A stretch of 64,000 nucleotides of DNA from Hoyosella sp. YIM 151337 (GCF_026041215.1 NZ_JAPEIQ010000031.1:56690-120689), one strand, 5' to 3'. Counted from the first letter of the stretch, positions 18,964 to 27,430 are shown. The notes: generated by a model not told the origin, from the sequence alone. Numbers and translations are program-made.

Positions 18964-19683
18964 TCACACCTTGAGGTGTTCATCCAAGAAGGTGAACACC
19001 CGGCGCCACGCGTCTTCCGTTGCGGCCTCGTTGTACGCGAATCCGGTGACGCGGAGTAGTGGTGTGGCGACGCCCAGATCAATTTTGTTGGCGAAGCTGT
19101 GGCCCGCGCGTGGGTAGGTCTTGACGTCGTAGTCGACGCCGTTCTCTTGCAGCGCGCGGACAAGTCGCTTCTCCGCGCCAATGAGCATAGGGTCGCGCCG
19201 CCCGAAGCTCGCGACCATTGGGCATGAGCCTTCGAGCACTTCGGTGAGGTGACGAGGAAGCACCCCGTAGAAGGGCGCGCTCACGTCAAATCCCTTGGGC
19301 GCCATGAGGATCGCGAAGCCACCGCCCATACAGAACCCGATGATACCCACCGCGCCCGTGCAATCGTCGTGTTCCATCAAATACTCGCGGGCAGCAAGCA
19401 GATCGTCGACGGCGGGACCGCGGTGCCTCAGCAGATCGCGCAACACCCTGGGCACACAGCGCGCCCGCCCACCGCGCGTATAAAGATCGGGCGCGAGCAC
19501 CACGTAGCCTTCGTCGGCGATCCGCTGGCAGCTTTCCAGCGTGTCGGCCGTCATCCCGATCGCGTCGTGCACGACGACCACTCCCGGATACGGCGCAGCG
19601 CCAGCAGCTCTAGCACCATCCGAGGGCAAAAACAGATGCCCGCGGAGCGATCCGGCGGGCGCAGCGATCTCGATCTCGGCCAT
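18964..19683 (-). CDS. Dienelactone hydrolase-family alpha/beta hydrolase
   Basis: A 239-residue hydrolase. The nucleophile is Cys in GFCMGGG, the diagnostic form of dienelactone hydrolases; the acidic residue is in SFGRRDPM and the His in PRAGHSFAN. These enzymes cleave cyclic esters such as dienelactone, but many chromosomal members have unknown substrates. The ATG at 19683 is chosen for the strong AAGGAGG just upstream; an in-frame start at 19710 lies inside the long hairpin at 19701-19749. No aromatic degradation genes are nearby. Confidence 0.9.
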   Translation of the reverse strand: MAEIEIAAPAGSLRGHLFLPSDGARAAGAAPYPGVVVVHDAIGMTADTLESCQRIADEGYVVLAPDLYTRGGRARCVPRVLRDLLRHRGPAVDDLLAAREYLMEHDDCTGAVGIIGFCMGGGFAILMAPKGFDVSAPFYGVLPRHLTEVLEGSCPMVASFGRRDPMLIGAEKRLVRALQENGVDYDVKTYPRAGHSFANKIDLGVATPLLRVTGFAYNEAATEDAWRRVFTFLDEHLKV

Positions 19684-19700
19684 TTTCCTCCTTAACACGT

Positions 19701-19749
19701 CCGGCCTCATCCTGCCTGACCGGGGAACGATTAGGCAGGATGAGGCCGG
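19701..19749. repeat. Long perfect inverted repeat (17-bp stem) upstream of the hydrolase gene
   Basis: CCGGCCTCATCCTGCCT (19701-19717) and AGGCAGGATGAGGCCGG (19733-19749) are exact reverse complements with a 15-nt loop. The hairpin ends 18 bp upstream of the dienelactone hydrolase ATG and begins 33 bp downstream of the stop of the small minus-strand gene at 19782. It could terminate that gene, or be a leader structure or operator of the hydrolase gene. No T-tract follows on either strand. Confidence 0.75.
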
Positions 19750-19781
19750 CGCGCCGAAGGAGCGTTTGTGTGCAGGCTGTT

Positions 19782-20117
19782 TCAGCCCTGCCCGCGAGCA
19801 GCGTCACGCAGATACGCGCGATGTGCCGCGGATTGAGTTGCATCGCGCGCGTTCGCTTGCGCCCCGTAACACGGAAACAGCCAGCGCCGCGCGATTTCCG
19901 CGCGGGAAAGCCTCTTGGACGGACGTTCGGGGTCGGCCCACAGATCTGCGGATTCGGCCGGGCCACTCGCGTCGTCGGCGAAGCTTTCCGCCAGTCGGTC
20001 AATTGTCTTGCCACTGCGGTGAGCAGCAGCACTGTTCGTAACGGAGATGGAGAGCGAAGCCCCGCGTACAGCTGCGTTCGCGGGAACATTCAGCACAGAA
20101 ACAAGGGGTGGACGCAT
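19782..20117 (-). CDS. Hypothetical protein (low support)
   Basis: A 111-codon open frame with an ATG start in a stretch that otherwise has no gene. Its composition is plausible for a real soluble protein (acidic ESADLWADPE followed by the basic SKRLSRAEIARRW), and codon choice is not obviously that of a shadow frame. The ribosome site is weak. A plus-strand frame covers the same DNA but reads Arg/Cys/Pro-rich, as antisense frames do in high-GC DNA. No family is recognised. A long hairpin lies just downstream. Confidence 0.45.
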   Translation of the reverse strand: MRPPLVSVLNVPANAAVRGASLSISVTNSAAAHRSGKTIDRLAESFADDASGPAESADLWADPERPSKRLSRAEIARRWLFPCYGAQANARDATQSAAHRAYLRDAARGQG

Positions 20118-20328
20118 ACGCGACTCGCTTTCGTGCGTTGACTAGCTGCGATGCGAGTCCAGCCTCATCATTGAGCACCAGACGAGACGCGCTTCAGCCT
20201 AGCCCTGAACCCTCGGCCTGTCGACCGGAAATCTCACGGCATGAACCTGCCGTACCAACATTTGCGAGAACTCTTCTATTCTGTTCGCACATCACTGCGA
20301 GTCGCGACATTCGCCAAGGAGACGCGAT

Positions 20329-21669
20329 ATGAGCGTCGAGCCGAACCGGCCGGCCGGACCACCCTCACTTGAGGAGCTCTACAGCCAGCGCACGATGGCG
20401 CGCACCGACGGTGACAAGAAGGCCCTCGTCGTAGCGTCACGCGCGCTCTGGCGTGAACTGATGGCGCGCGGGGAGCACGACCGCCTCGTCGCTGACCTGG
20501 AAGTCGAACGTGGACTCGGCAAAGCCGAGGGCAATAGCGCGTACGAGGCACTCTGTATGTCGACGCTCGGCCTGGTCCATTCGCGACAACGCGCCCACAA
20601 CGCCAGCGAAGACTGTTTCCGGGCCGCGATACGGATGTATCGCGCACTGGGAGACGAGGCGGAGGTGGCCGGGGTTCGATACCACCTGGGATGTCTCTAC
20701 GCCCAGAACGACCGCAAGGACGACGCGCGCCAGCATTTTCAGGCCGCCCTCTCCACGTTCCGCGAGAAGAAAATGGGCTCGTGGTTCGCCCAATCGAATC
20801 TGAGACTCGCCGACAGCTACGCTCCTGGCGAACCACAGCACATTCGTCATCTCAAGGATGCGCTCGGAGTTTTCGCCGGCGCAAAGCAAGAGCGTGACGC
20901 CGCCAGTACCGCCGCACGACTCGCCGATTCGTACGCCCGCGCCGGTGACAAGAAGACCGCCGAACAGATGTACTTCGAGGCCGCCAAGCTTTACGAGAAA
21001 CTCGGCGACGCTGCGGGGCACGCGCACATTCTGGCCCGGAACGCGCTGTTCTTCTCACACCATAACCGTGACCGTGAAGCCGAGTTCTACTACGGGCAGG
21101 CACTTGCCGCGAGCCGCGAATCCGGCCAGCCCCATCTCGCAGCTCTTTGTGACGCGGGCATCGCGCTCTCATGGGACCGTCTCTCGGTTAAGAGTTCGTC
21201 CCGTGACAGCATCCTTGGGCATGGCGTTACCCTGCTGCTGCCGGCCACGCTCTACCTCGACGCCGCAGTCGCCTCCACCCGTCCCGGTGCGGAGGCAGCA
21301 CAACAGTGGGCCACCGTGGGCGCCGCCTTCGCATCATGGTGCGTCAGCGCATCGCGGCCCGACGCGGCCAAGTTGCGGCTGCGCCATCAACTGGAGAAGT
21401 ACGCGGCCGAGCGCGGCTGGACGCTTTCCACACCCGATGACGGACCGGCCAGGGTGCTGCGGCGGCGGCGCGTCACGACACCGGACATCACGACCCAGCT
21501 CGCGCAGATACATCCCCTCATCTCCCGGGTACGCCCGGGTACCGCACTCACGGTCACCGTGCCGGGCGGACTCGACGAACTCGAGCATTACGCGGACTTA
21601 GCGCGCCGTCGATACTCACCACCGGAGCCGCCCGAAGCCGACTCCGGCCGCGGTGGCTCCGTATCGTAG
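20329..21669 (+). CDS. Tetratricopeptide-repeat protein
   Basis: A 446-residue soluble protein built of helical repeats; TPR-like units are visible from about residue 70 to 290 (for example HNASEDCFRAAIRMYRALGD, DARQHFQAALSTFRE and TAEQMYFEAAKLYEKLGD). A C-terminal part of about 150 residues has no recognised fold and includes an Arg-rich RVLRRRRVTT segment. TPR proteins act as protein-binding scaffolds; no partner can be named. AAGGAGA precedes the ATG. The last 82 bp overlap, in antisense, the end of the membrane protein gene at 21588-22367. Confidence 0.85.
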   Translation: MSVEPNRPAGPPSLEELYSQRTMARTDGDKKALVVASRALWRELMARGEHDRLVADLEVERGLGKAEGNSAYEALCMSTLGLVHSRQRAHNASEDCFRAAIRMYRALGDEAEVAGVRYHLGCLYAQNDRKDDARQHFQAALSTFREKKMGSWFAQSNLRLADSYAPGEPQHIRHLKDALGVFAGAKQERDAASTAARLADSYARAGDKKTAEQMYFEAAKLYEKLGDAAGHAHILARNALFFSHHNRDREAEFYYGQALAASRESGQPHLAALCDAGIALSWDRLSVKSSSRDSILGHGVTLLLPATLYLDAAVASTRPGAEAAQQWATVGAAFASWCVSASRPDAAKLRLRHQLEKYAAERGWTLSTPDDGPARVLRRRRVTTPDITTQLAQIHPLISRVRPGTALTVTVPGGLDELEHYADLARRRYSPPEPPEADSGRGGSVS

Positions 21670-22367
21670 CGGTCCGCCGAAACGAACTTCCATGGCCAGG
21701 TCATAAGTGCCCAGGTGGCGAACACGATCACAGCAGCGAACAGCAGGTACACCGGCCAGGGCCCCATGTAGTCCAGCAGCGAAGCGGTCTGCGGTTTCCC
21801 GTTCAAGAAGCCGTAGTTGGTATCGGCAAGCGTATTGAAAGTGAACGTGACCGCTGCCCACGCAAGTGTGGCCCCCACCGCGATGCCGTAACTCTTCCAG
21901 GTCGGTCGGGTCCGAAGCCCCCACGTGAGGTAGATGGCCGCCCACACCACAGCCAAGTGGATCGCCCAGAACGCGATGAACTCGTGATGCGGGAAATCCG
22001 GCGACTGCAACGCAGGCGAGATCAGGGCCTGCGTGCTCAGTACCAAGCACCAGTAGTAGGTGAGCGCGAACGCCCAGGAGCGGCGAGACCAGAGCGCGTA
22101 GGCCGCCGTCACCGCAGCGAAGTCGGAGAGCTGCAACGGGATCGAGCTGCCGATACGGAAAGGAATCAGCGAGTAAATCAGAATAATCAGGTAGAGGATG
22201 AACGTGGTCGCACCAAAAATCTTGCTGAACCGCACGGCGGACGCCACGTCCTTGTGTGACCGGCCTATCGCGATGAACGCGACCGCTCCCACCGCGAAGA
22301 TAGCGACGACCACCCAATGGGACACGCCGTACGCAGAAAACTCGTCTTGCGCGGTGAGCACCTCCAT
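21588..22367 (-). CDS. TIGR02206/YwaF-family integral membrane protein
   Basis: A 259-residue protein with about six to seven membrane helices. It resembles the YwaF/TIGR02206 family in segments such as IPLQLSDFAAVTAAYAL, FALTYYWCLVLSTQALISP and ADTNYGFLNGKPQ. Function of the family is unknown. The ATG at 22367 (MEVLTAQDEF) is preceded by GAAGAG and gives the usual family start; the frame is open further upstream through 54 codons that look non-coding. The 3' end overlaps the convergent TPR gene by 82 bp. Confidence 0.85.
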   Translation of the reverse strand: MEVLTAQDEFSAYGVSHWVVVAIFAVGAVAFIAIGRSHKDVASAVRFSKIFGATTFILYLIILIYSLIPFRIGSSIPLQLSDFAAVTAAYALWSRRSWAFALTYYWCLVLSTQALISPALQSPDFPHHEFIAFWAIHLAVVWAAIYLTWGLRTRPTWKSYGIAVGATLAWAAVTFTFNTLADTNYGFLNGKPQTASLLDYMGPWPVYLLFAAVIVFATWALMTWPWKFVSADRYDTEPPRPESASGGSGGEYRRRAKSA

Positions 22368-22487
22368 ACTCTTCAACCCTATCGAACAAAACGGGCACTC
22401 GCAGGCGTGCTGACCGCACGGGGCCGCAAGCGGAATCAGCGCTTCGAGGCCGGCGCCTGCTAGGGGTGTGGGGCTCAGAGCCGGATC

Positions 22488-22547
22488 TGCCCGGTCGCCG
22501 GGAATTTGCCCCGCGCGCGGCCAGGGCAAATTCCCACCGACCGGGCA
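22488..22547. repeat. Dispersed palindromic element, copy 1
   Basis: GGGAATTTGCCC (22500-22511) and GGGCAAATTCCC (22524-22535) form a perfect 12-bp stem with a 12-nt centre. Outside it, TGCCCGGTCG (22488-22497) pairs with CGACCGGGCA (22538-22547), giving a 60-nt hairpin with one 2x2 internal mismatch. The inner arms and the right flank recur at 54848-54883. It lies between tRNA-Thr and the start of the YwaF-like gene. Confidence 0.8.
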
Positions 22548-22567
22548 CCTGAAAACCTCAAACGAAA

Positions 22568-22588
22568 ACCCCGGCCTAAGACCGGGGT
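22568..22588 (-). terminator. Rho-independent terminator of tRNA-Thr
   Basis: On the minus strand ACCCCGG and CCGGGGT form a 7-bp stem (22568-22574 with 22582-22588) with a 7-nt loop, followed by TTTTCGTTTG. It lies 8 bp beyond the tRNA 3' end. Confidence 0.85.
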
Positions 22589-22595
22589 CACGGTG

Positions 22596-22668
22596 AGCTG
22601 GCGAGGGGACTTGAACCCCTAACCGCCCGATTACAAGTCGGGTGCGCTACCAATTGCGCCACGCCAGC
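22596..22668 (-). tRNA. tRNA-Thr (anticodon TGT)
   Basis: Reading the minus strand, the 7-bp acceptor arms are GCTGGCG and CGCCAGC (22662-22668 with 22597-22603). The D arm contains GCGC-AATTGGTA-GCGC, the anticodon stem CCCGA/TCGGG closes the loop CTTGTAA with anticodon TGT, and the T arm is AGGGG-TTCAAGT-CCCCT. CCA is not encoded. A terminator with a T-tract follows. Confidence 0.95.
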
Positions 22669-22846
22669 AGTGGCTCGCAGCCGAGCCTGCACCATCTTAG
22701 CGGCAACAGGTGCGTCCGCCCAATCTGCCCCGCAGCATCCTCCAGTGGGCTCCACCCTTGTCGGCGGATCCCACTCGACACTGCAGTAAACGACCTGCGC
22801 GAACGGGTTTGCCACGCGCGCACCGCAAACCGGCTAGCGTGTAAGC

Positions 22847-23227
22847 ATGAGCACGTCTGAGATCGCCACTGTGCTGGCGTGGCATGAGGCGCTGAACACT
22901 CGGGACATAGCGACCCTGGTTCAGCTTTCGAGCGACGACATCGAGATCGCGGCACCCGAGCATGCGAGCCAGGGGATTCCGGCGCTGCGCGACTGGGCTG
23001 AATCGGTGGACACCGGCTTCGTGCCCGGCCGGATGTACTACCGCGGCGGTGTCGTCGTTGTGGAGGAGAACCTCTATCGAAGTCCCGCCGAAAAGGACCT
23101 CGAGCGGGAGGCGTCCGCGTTCCGCGTCGTCAGCGATCAGGTTGTGTCGATGTTCCGGCACGCGAGCCTGCAACGGGCCTTCGAGGCAACTGGACTGCGC
23201 GAATCCGACCGGGTAGCCGACAAGTAA
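22847..23227 (+). CDS. NTF2-like/SnoaL-like domain protein
   Basis: A 126-residue protein with the cone-shaped NTF2-like fold pattern: two N-terminal helices (VLAWHEALNTRDIATLVQL), a SSDDIEIAAPEH strand and later beta strands with YYRGGVVVVEENLY. Members include polyketide cyclases, ketosteroid isomerases and many binding proteins, so function cannot be assigned. No catalytic Asp pair is obvious. It is followed within 7 bp by a strong hairpin terminator facing the convergent mbtH gene. Confidence 0.75.
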   Translation: MSTSEIATVLAWHEALNTRDIATLVQLSSDDIEIAAPEHASQGIPALRDWAESVDTGFVPGRMYYRGGVVVVEENLYRSPAEKDLEREASAFRVVSDQVVSMFRHASLQRAFEATGLRESDRVADK

Positions 23228-23233
23228 CTCGAA

Positions 23234-23271
23234 CGCTGCAGGGCCCCTGAAGATTCAGGGGCCCTGCAGCG
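23234..23271. terminator. Strong bidirectional hairpin between convergent genes
   Basis: CGCTGCAGGGCCCCTGA (23234-23250) and TCAGGGGCCCTGCAGCG (23255-23271) form a perfect 17-bp stem with a 4-nt loop. It lies between the stop codons of the NTF2-like gene (plus) and mbtH (minus), so it can end transcripts from both sides. Confidence 0.85.
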
Positions 23272-23291
23272 TGAAGTGTAGGTGCGCGGAG

Positions 23292-23525
23292 TTACTCGTC
23301 GTCCTCATCGGCGTCGGCAGCCATCGCGTCGCGCAAGCTCTTTGGACGCAGATCGGTCCAGTTCTTCTCGACGTATTCGAGGCATGCGGCACGGCTTTCC
23401 TCGCCGAAGACAACGCGCCATCCCGCTGGAACATCGGCGAAAGCAGGCCACAACGAGTGCTGCTCTTCGTCGTTGATCAGCACGTAAAAACGGCCGTTCT
23501 CATCATCGAAGGGGTTGGTGCTCAT
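23292..23525 (-). CDS. mbtH: MbtH-family protein
   Basis: A 77-residue MbtH-like protein with the full family signature: [47 protein letters not shown] and [14 protein letters not shown]. MbtH proteins bind and activate adenylation domains of non-ribosomal peptide synthetases. The ATG at 23525 has GAGG a few bases upstream; a TTG one codon earlier is the alternative. It is preceded on the same strand by two ABC exporter half-genes, a grouping usual in siderophore or peptide clusters. No NRPS gene is in the window, so it must serve synthetases encoded elsewhere or be a remnant. Confidence 0.95.
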   Translation of the reverse strand: MSTNPFDDENGRFYVLINDEEQHSLWPAFADVPAGWRVVFGEESRAACLEYVEKNWTDLRPKSLRDAMAADADEDDE

Positions 23526-23764
23526 CAATCCTCACTCTGCATTCTGCGTTACGACCGTTCGGTCACCGGCTGACACACCCGTACAGCGCGCAACCGCAAT
23601 ACCGTACAAGGCAGGCGGCCACTTCGTCCATTCACCGCTGCGGCGATCCCCGGCGGGGCGCCGCATCGGGATGTCCGGGTGGCATCGCCTTACTGCTTGT
23701 GGCAGCTTAACCGGTGGTTGGGACGAATGGCGGTGCAACTTCCGAAACACCGTCGCGAGATTGA

Positions 23765-25546
23765 TCACGGGCTGCGCCCTTCCCACGCCTCCCACAGTTC
23801 GGAGTAGCGACCGCCGCGCTGGAGCAGCTCACTGTGTGTGCCTGCTTCCACCACCCTGCCGTGTTCCAGTACCACCACCCGGTCGGCGCGCGCGGCCTGA
23901 GTGAGCCGGTGCGCGACAATCAATGATGTCCGGCCCTTGGTGGCCTCGTAGGCATAGTGTTCGAGTTCCCGGGCACCTGCGCTGCCCGCTTCCGCAGTCG
24001 CCTCGTCGAGGATCGCGACGGGAGGGTCGGCCAGCACGAGACGTGCCAGCGCGATCTGCTGGGCACGGGCTGCCGAGAGTTGGTAGCCGCCTTCGCCGAC
24101 CATGGTGGCGATCCCTTCAGGAAGAGACTCGACCCAGCCAAGCGCCCCCACCTTACGCAGCGCACCGTGCAGCGCATCATGGTCGGCGAACGGATTGGCC
24201 AGGCGGAGATCCTCAAACAGCGGGCCCGAGAAAAGGTGCACTTCCTGACTGATGATGACAACATGCTTGCGCAGATCGTGGATACCGAGTTCCGCAATAT
24301 TGACGCCACCAATGCGCGCGGTACCTGAATTGGGTGTGATCGATCCGGCCGCGATGGCGGCTACCGTGGTCTTTCCAGCCCCGGTGGACCCCACAAGTGC
24401 GACGCGCTCTCCGGGTTCGAGCGTGATACTCACACCGTGCAAGACCGGCTTCACGCCGTCGTAACTGAACTCGAGGCCGCGAAGCTCCAGCCGGGCATTC
24501 TCGGGCTTGGCGGACGTTCCGGATTCCCGGACCACTTCACTGTTGATCAGGCCGACCAGACGGCGCATGCTCTCCCCCGCAGCCTGAATGTCATTGAACG
24601 AGAAAAGCATGCCTTGCATCGGCGTAAAGAGCCGGTGGAAGAGCAATGCCGCAATCGTCGCTTCCCCGACGGTGATCTGCTGGCCATCGCGGACGAGCAG
24701 AAAACTCGTGGCAAGGACGGCTGCAAGTCCGGCGTATTGCGAAAGTTTGCCGCGAGCGACGAAACGTGAAAGCGCGTGAAAGCCCCGCAGCACTTGGTCA
24801 CGCGCCGCGGACGATGCGGCGCCGATGGTGGTGAGCTGGTTCGCCTCAAGGCCGTAGGCATGGACGGTGGGCAGGCCCTGCATGCCTGATACCAGCGCTT
24901 CCGATCGATCGGCCAGAGCGAGGCGCTCCGCGGTAAACATGGGACCGGAACGGGGCAGGTACCACGCGAGCGTGATCAGCCCGAGCGGCACCGCTACGAG
25001 CGCGGCGAGCCCCAGCCGGTAATCGATGGAGAAGATTGCCAGGTAACTCAGTCCAACGAGCGTCATGGACGACAAGCTGACGGGAAGCGCGTTACCAACG
25101 ACACGCGCAATAGCTGCGACATCGTCATTGACACGTGACAGCAGGTCGCCTTTGCCTGCACGCTCAACAACACGCACCGGCAGCAGCAACGCATGCTCGA
25201 GTGCACGCTCGCGCAGGTTGGCGAGGACGGTTTCGCCAACCCTGCACATTAAGTAAACAGCGGCGCCGGAAAGCAGGCCAGCGGCTATCGCCGCGAGACC
25301 GATTTGAATAATCACCGCCACAATGCGAGAGGTGGGCGCGCCTGCCAGCACGTCGTCGACGAGACGCCCGAGCACATAGACGGGAACAATCACCGCGATC
25401 GCGGCGACGACAGCAAAGAGATACGCGAATAGCGCGCGCCATACCTCACGGCGCAGCGCGGAACGCAACCAAACGGTGCATTGTCGTGCTGTGGCCACCG
25501 GCAATGCGGGCCGGGCGCCGCTGAGTGTGCGCGCAGTGGTTGTCAT
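23765..25546 (-). CDS. ABC exporter half-transporter, subunit with intact Walker motifs and degenerate signature
   Basis: A 593-residue permease-ATPase fusion: six membrane helices (about residues 30-310) and a C-terminal nucleotide-binding domain. Walker A (GSTGAGKTT), Q-loop (IISQEVHLF), Walker B with catalytic Glu (AILDEATAE) and H-loop (IVAHRL) are intact, but the signature reads LSAAR instead of LSGGQ. It overlaps the preceding half-transporter gene by 4 bp (ATGA) and surely forms a heterodimer with it. The partner has the opposite defects, leaving one complete ATP site. Given the adjacent mbtH, export of a peptide or siderophore is likely but unproven. Confidence 0.92.
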   Translation of the reverse strand: MTTTARTLSGARPALPVATARQCTVWLRSALRREVWRALFAYLFAVVAAIAVIVPVYVLGRLVDDVLAGAPTSRIVAVIIQIGLAAIAAGLLSGAAVYLMCRVGETVLANLRERALEHALLLPVRVVERAGKGDLLSRVNDDVAAIARVVGNALPVSLSSMTLVGLSYLAIFSIDYRLGLAALVAVPLGLITLAWYLPRSGPMFTAERLALADRSEALVSGMQGLPTVHAYGLEANQLTTIGAASSAARDQVLRGFHALSRFVARGKLSQYAGLAAVLATSFLLVRDGQQITVGEATIAALLFHRLFTPMQGMLFSFNDIQAAGESMRRLVGLINSEVVRESGTSAKPENARLELRGLEFSYDGVKPVLHGVSITLEPGERVALVGSTGAGKTTVAAIAAGSITPNSGTARIGGVNIAELGIHDLRKHVVIISQEVHLFSGPLFEDLRLANPFADHDALHGALRKVGALGWVESLPEGIATMVGEGGYQLSAARAQQIALARLVLADPPVAILDEATAEAGSAGARELEHYAYEATKGRTSLIVAHRLTQAARADRVVVLEHGRVVEAGTHSELLQRGGRYSELWEAWEGRSP

Positions 25547-27279
25547 CGCAGGACCGCCCGGCGGTAGTCCTCGTTGCTGGCGGCGAGCTGTTCATGCGTC
25601 GCCACCGCTGACACCTGGCCGCTGTCAAGTACGAGCACCCGATCACAGCACGCCAGTAGCGCAGGACTGCTCGTAACGATGATCGTGGTGTGCACTCGCG
25701 GCCCGCTGTGGTGGCGCAGATCCTTGATGCCCCGCGCAATAGCTTGTTCAGTCACCGCGTCGACAGCTGTGGTGGGGTCATGCAGCACGAGGATCGACGG
25801 CGCGGTGAGCAGTGCCCGCGCGAGTGCAACCCGCTGGCGCTGACCTCCGGAGAGGCTCGCGCCCCGCGCGGTGACAGGCGCATCGAGACCTTCCGGATGC
25901 AATGTGACGACGTCCCGCGCCGCCGACGCATCGAGCACCCGCTCGATTTGCTCCGCCCCCGCGTCGGGTTGTCCGGCGCACACATTGCTGCCGATCGTGC
26001 CTGCGAACAGGTCCGTGCGGTGCGGCTCGACGAGGATGGCCCGCTGTGCGTGTTCGGGCGTCACCTCCGCGATCGAAACCCCGCCAACTAGGACGGTGCC
26101 CTTGTACTCTTCGCGCGGCAGGCGCCCTGAAAGCACCGCAACGAGCGCGTCCGCGTCATGCGGGTCGTAGCTCAATATGCCGACGAGTTCGCCAGCATCC
26201 ACTGTCAGCGAGAGGTTGTGCAGGGTGTTGTAGGAGACGCCGCTGAGCTCGAGATCGCGGCGGCCCTGTGGGAGGGACAGCGGGCCCGGCGCTAGTACGT
26301 ACGCTGCGCCGAGGATTCTGCCGAGCCGTTGTGACGCAGCCTTAGCGACGGCGATGCCGCGCGGCGTCGCCGCGAGAACGCCCAGCGGGCCGGGCAAGAA
26401 CTGGGACAAACCGACGACCGCGATGAGCTCCCCCGGGCTGATCTGTCCCGCGAGCGCCAGGTAACCGCCGTAGCCTGCAACGACCACGGCAAGAATGCCG
26501 TTCGTGGTGTAGGACGCGCTGGTGTAGAGTCCGTTCACCCGCGCGGACCGGATAGCTGCACGCAGCGCGATGCGGCTTTGGGTCCGATACCGGTGCGCTG
26601 CCATTTCTTCGCCGCCGATGCCGCGCAGCGGCCGCAACCCGCTGACGAGGTCAGTGGCGAGCGCGGACGCCCAGCCTGCCGCGGAGTGCTGCGCACTCGC
26701 ACGTCGGGTAATCACTGGTGACACACGCTGCAACGCGCCAAGAATCACCGGTGTCGCGATTATGACGACGAGCCCAAGGGTTACGTCGATCATGATCAGC
26801 GCCACGATCGCGACAACCGCAGCCGCGCCCGCGGCGATCCCGCGCGCGCCAGCGCTCAGCGCGCTGGCTGCGTTTTCAGTTCCCTGGGTAGACACAGTGA
26901 GCAGCTCACCCACCCGGCTGCGGAGCCGGATTCCGCGCGGATCGAGGATGCGTGCGGCGACCTCCATGCGCAGGTGGTGCGCTTCGTTCTCCACCGCGCG
27001 GTTGATCGCACGAGCACCGAAGCGCCACGTGATGACAATCACAGCGAACAGGGCGAGCAGGAATCCCCCGTATTGAATGAGTGCTGCTTCGTCGGCTGCG
27101 CTGATCACCCGGTCGATGAAGAGCCCAATCGCGATCGGGACCAGCGTTTCCGCCACCTGGTAGATGCACAGCAGCAGCGTGCCCAGCGGAAACAGCCCCC
27201 GGTTCCGGCGGAAGACACGCTTTAAGACGCCATGAACATCGCGCGACCGGCCCGAGCCGGGCGCCCGCGTTGATGACAT
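25543..27279 (-). CDS. ABC exporter half-transporter, subunit with intact signature and lost Walker A
   Basis: A 578-residue permease-ATPase fusion with six membrane helices (about residues 30-300). The nucleotide-binding domain keeps LSGGQRQR but has lost Walker A: the P-loop position reads GILSYDPHDADAL, with no GxxGxGK. The Walker B Asp-Glu pair is replaced by His-Asp (ILVLHDPTTAVD), and the H-loop His by Ser (IVTSSP). It can therefore only complete the active site of its partner through its signature. First gene of a minus-strand operon, divergent from the small gene at 27431. No obvious IdeR-type iron box is seen in the 150-bp upstream region. Confidence 0.92.
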   Translation of the reverse strand: MSSTRAPGSGRSRDVHGVLKRVFRRNRGLFPLGTLLLCIYQVAETLVPIAIGLFIDRVISAADEAALIQYGGFLLALFAVIVITWRFGARAINRAVENEAHHLRMEVAARILDPRGIRLRSRVGELLTVSTQGTENAASALSAGARGIAAGAAAVVAIVALIMIDVTLGLVVIIATPVILGALQRVSPVITRRASAQHSAAGWASALATDLVSGLRPLRGIGGEEMAAHRYRTQSRIALRAAIRSARVNGLYTSASYTTNGILAVVVAGYGGYLALAGQISPGELIAVVGLSQFLPGPLGVLAATPRGIAVAKAASQRLGRILGAAYVLAPGPLSLPQGRRDLELSGVSYNTLHNLSLTVDAGELVGILSYDPHDADALVAVLSGRLPREEYKGTVLVGGVSIAEVTPEHAQRAILVEPHRTDLFAGTIGSNVCAGQPDAGAEQIERVLDASAARDVVTLHPEGLDAPVTARGASLSGGQRQRVALARALLTAPSILVLHDPTTAVDAVTEQAIARGIKDLRHHSGPRVHTTIIVTSSPALLACCDRVLVLDSGQVSAVATHEQLAASNEDYRRAVLR

Positions 27280-27430
27280 CTCGCCTCCCAGTGACGTGTG
27301 CTGAAAAGGACAGTAACGCAGCGCCGACTGGCATAAAGGCAGTTAGCTCTCTTAAAGTCGCAATGGGATCCCAGCATGAGATCGGCGGCCTGATCGCACC
27401 GCCGGACACGCACCGCAGGAGGGCACTGGA

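Noticed and set aside
19740..20141. Plus-strand frame of 133 codons in the region 19740-20141
   Set aside because: Starts inside the long hairpin, has an Arg/Cys/Pro-rich composition, and overlaps a more plausible minus-strand frame.
22588..22815. Short protein frame across the tRNA-Thr region on the minus strand
   Set aside because: It covers a complete, well-folded tRNA gene and has no family resemblance.
27280..27430. IdeR-type iron box before the ABC exporter operon
   Set aside because: No sequence close to the TTAGGTTAGGCTAACCTAA-type box was found, despite the siderophore-like gene content.
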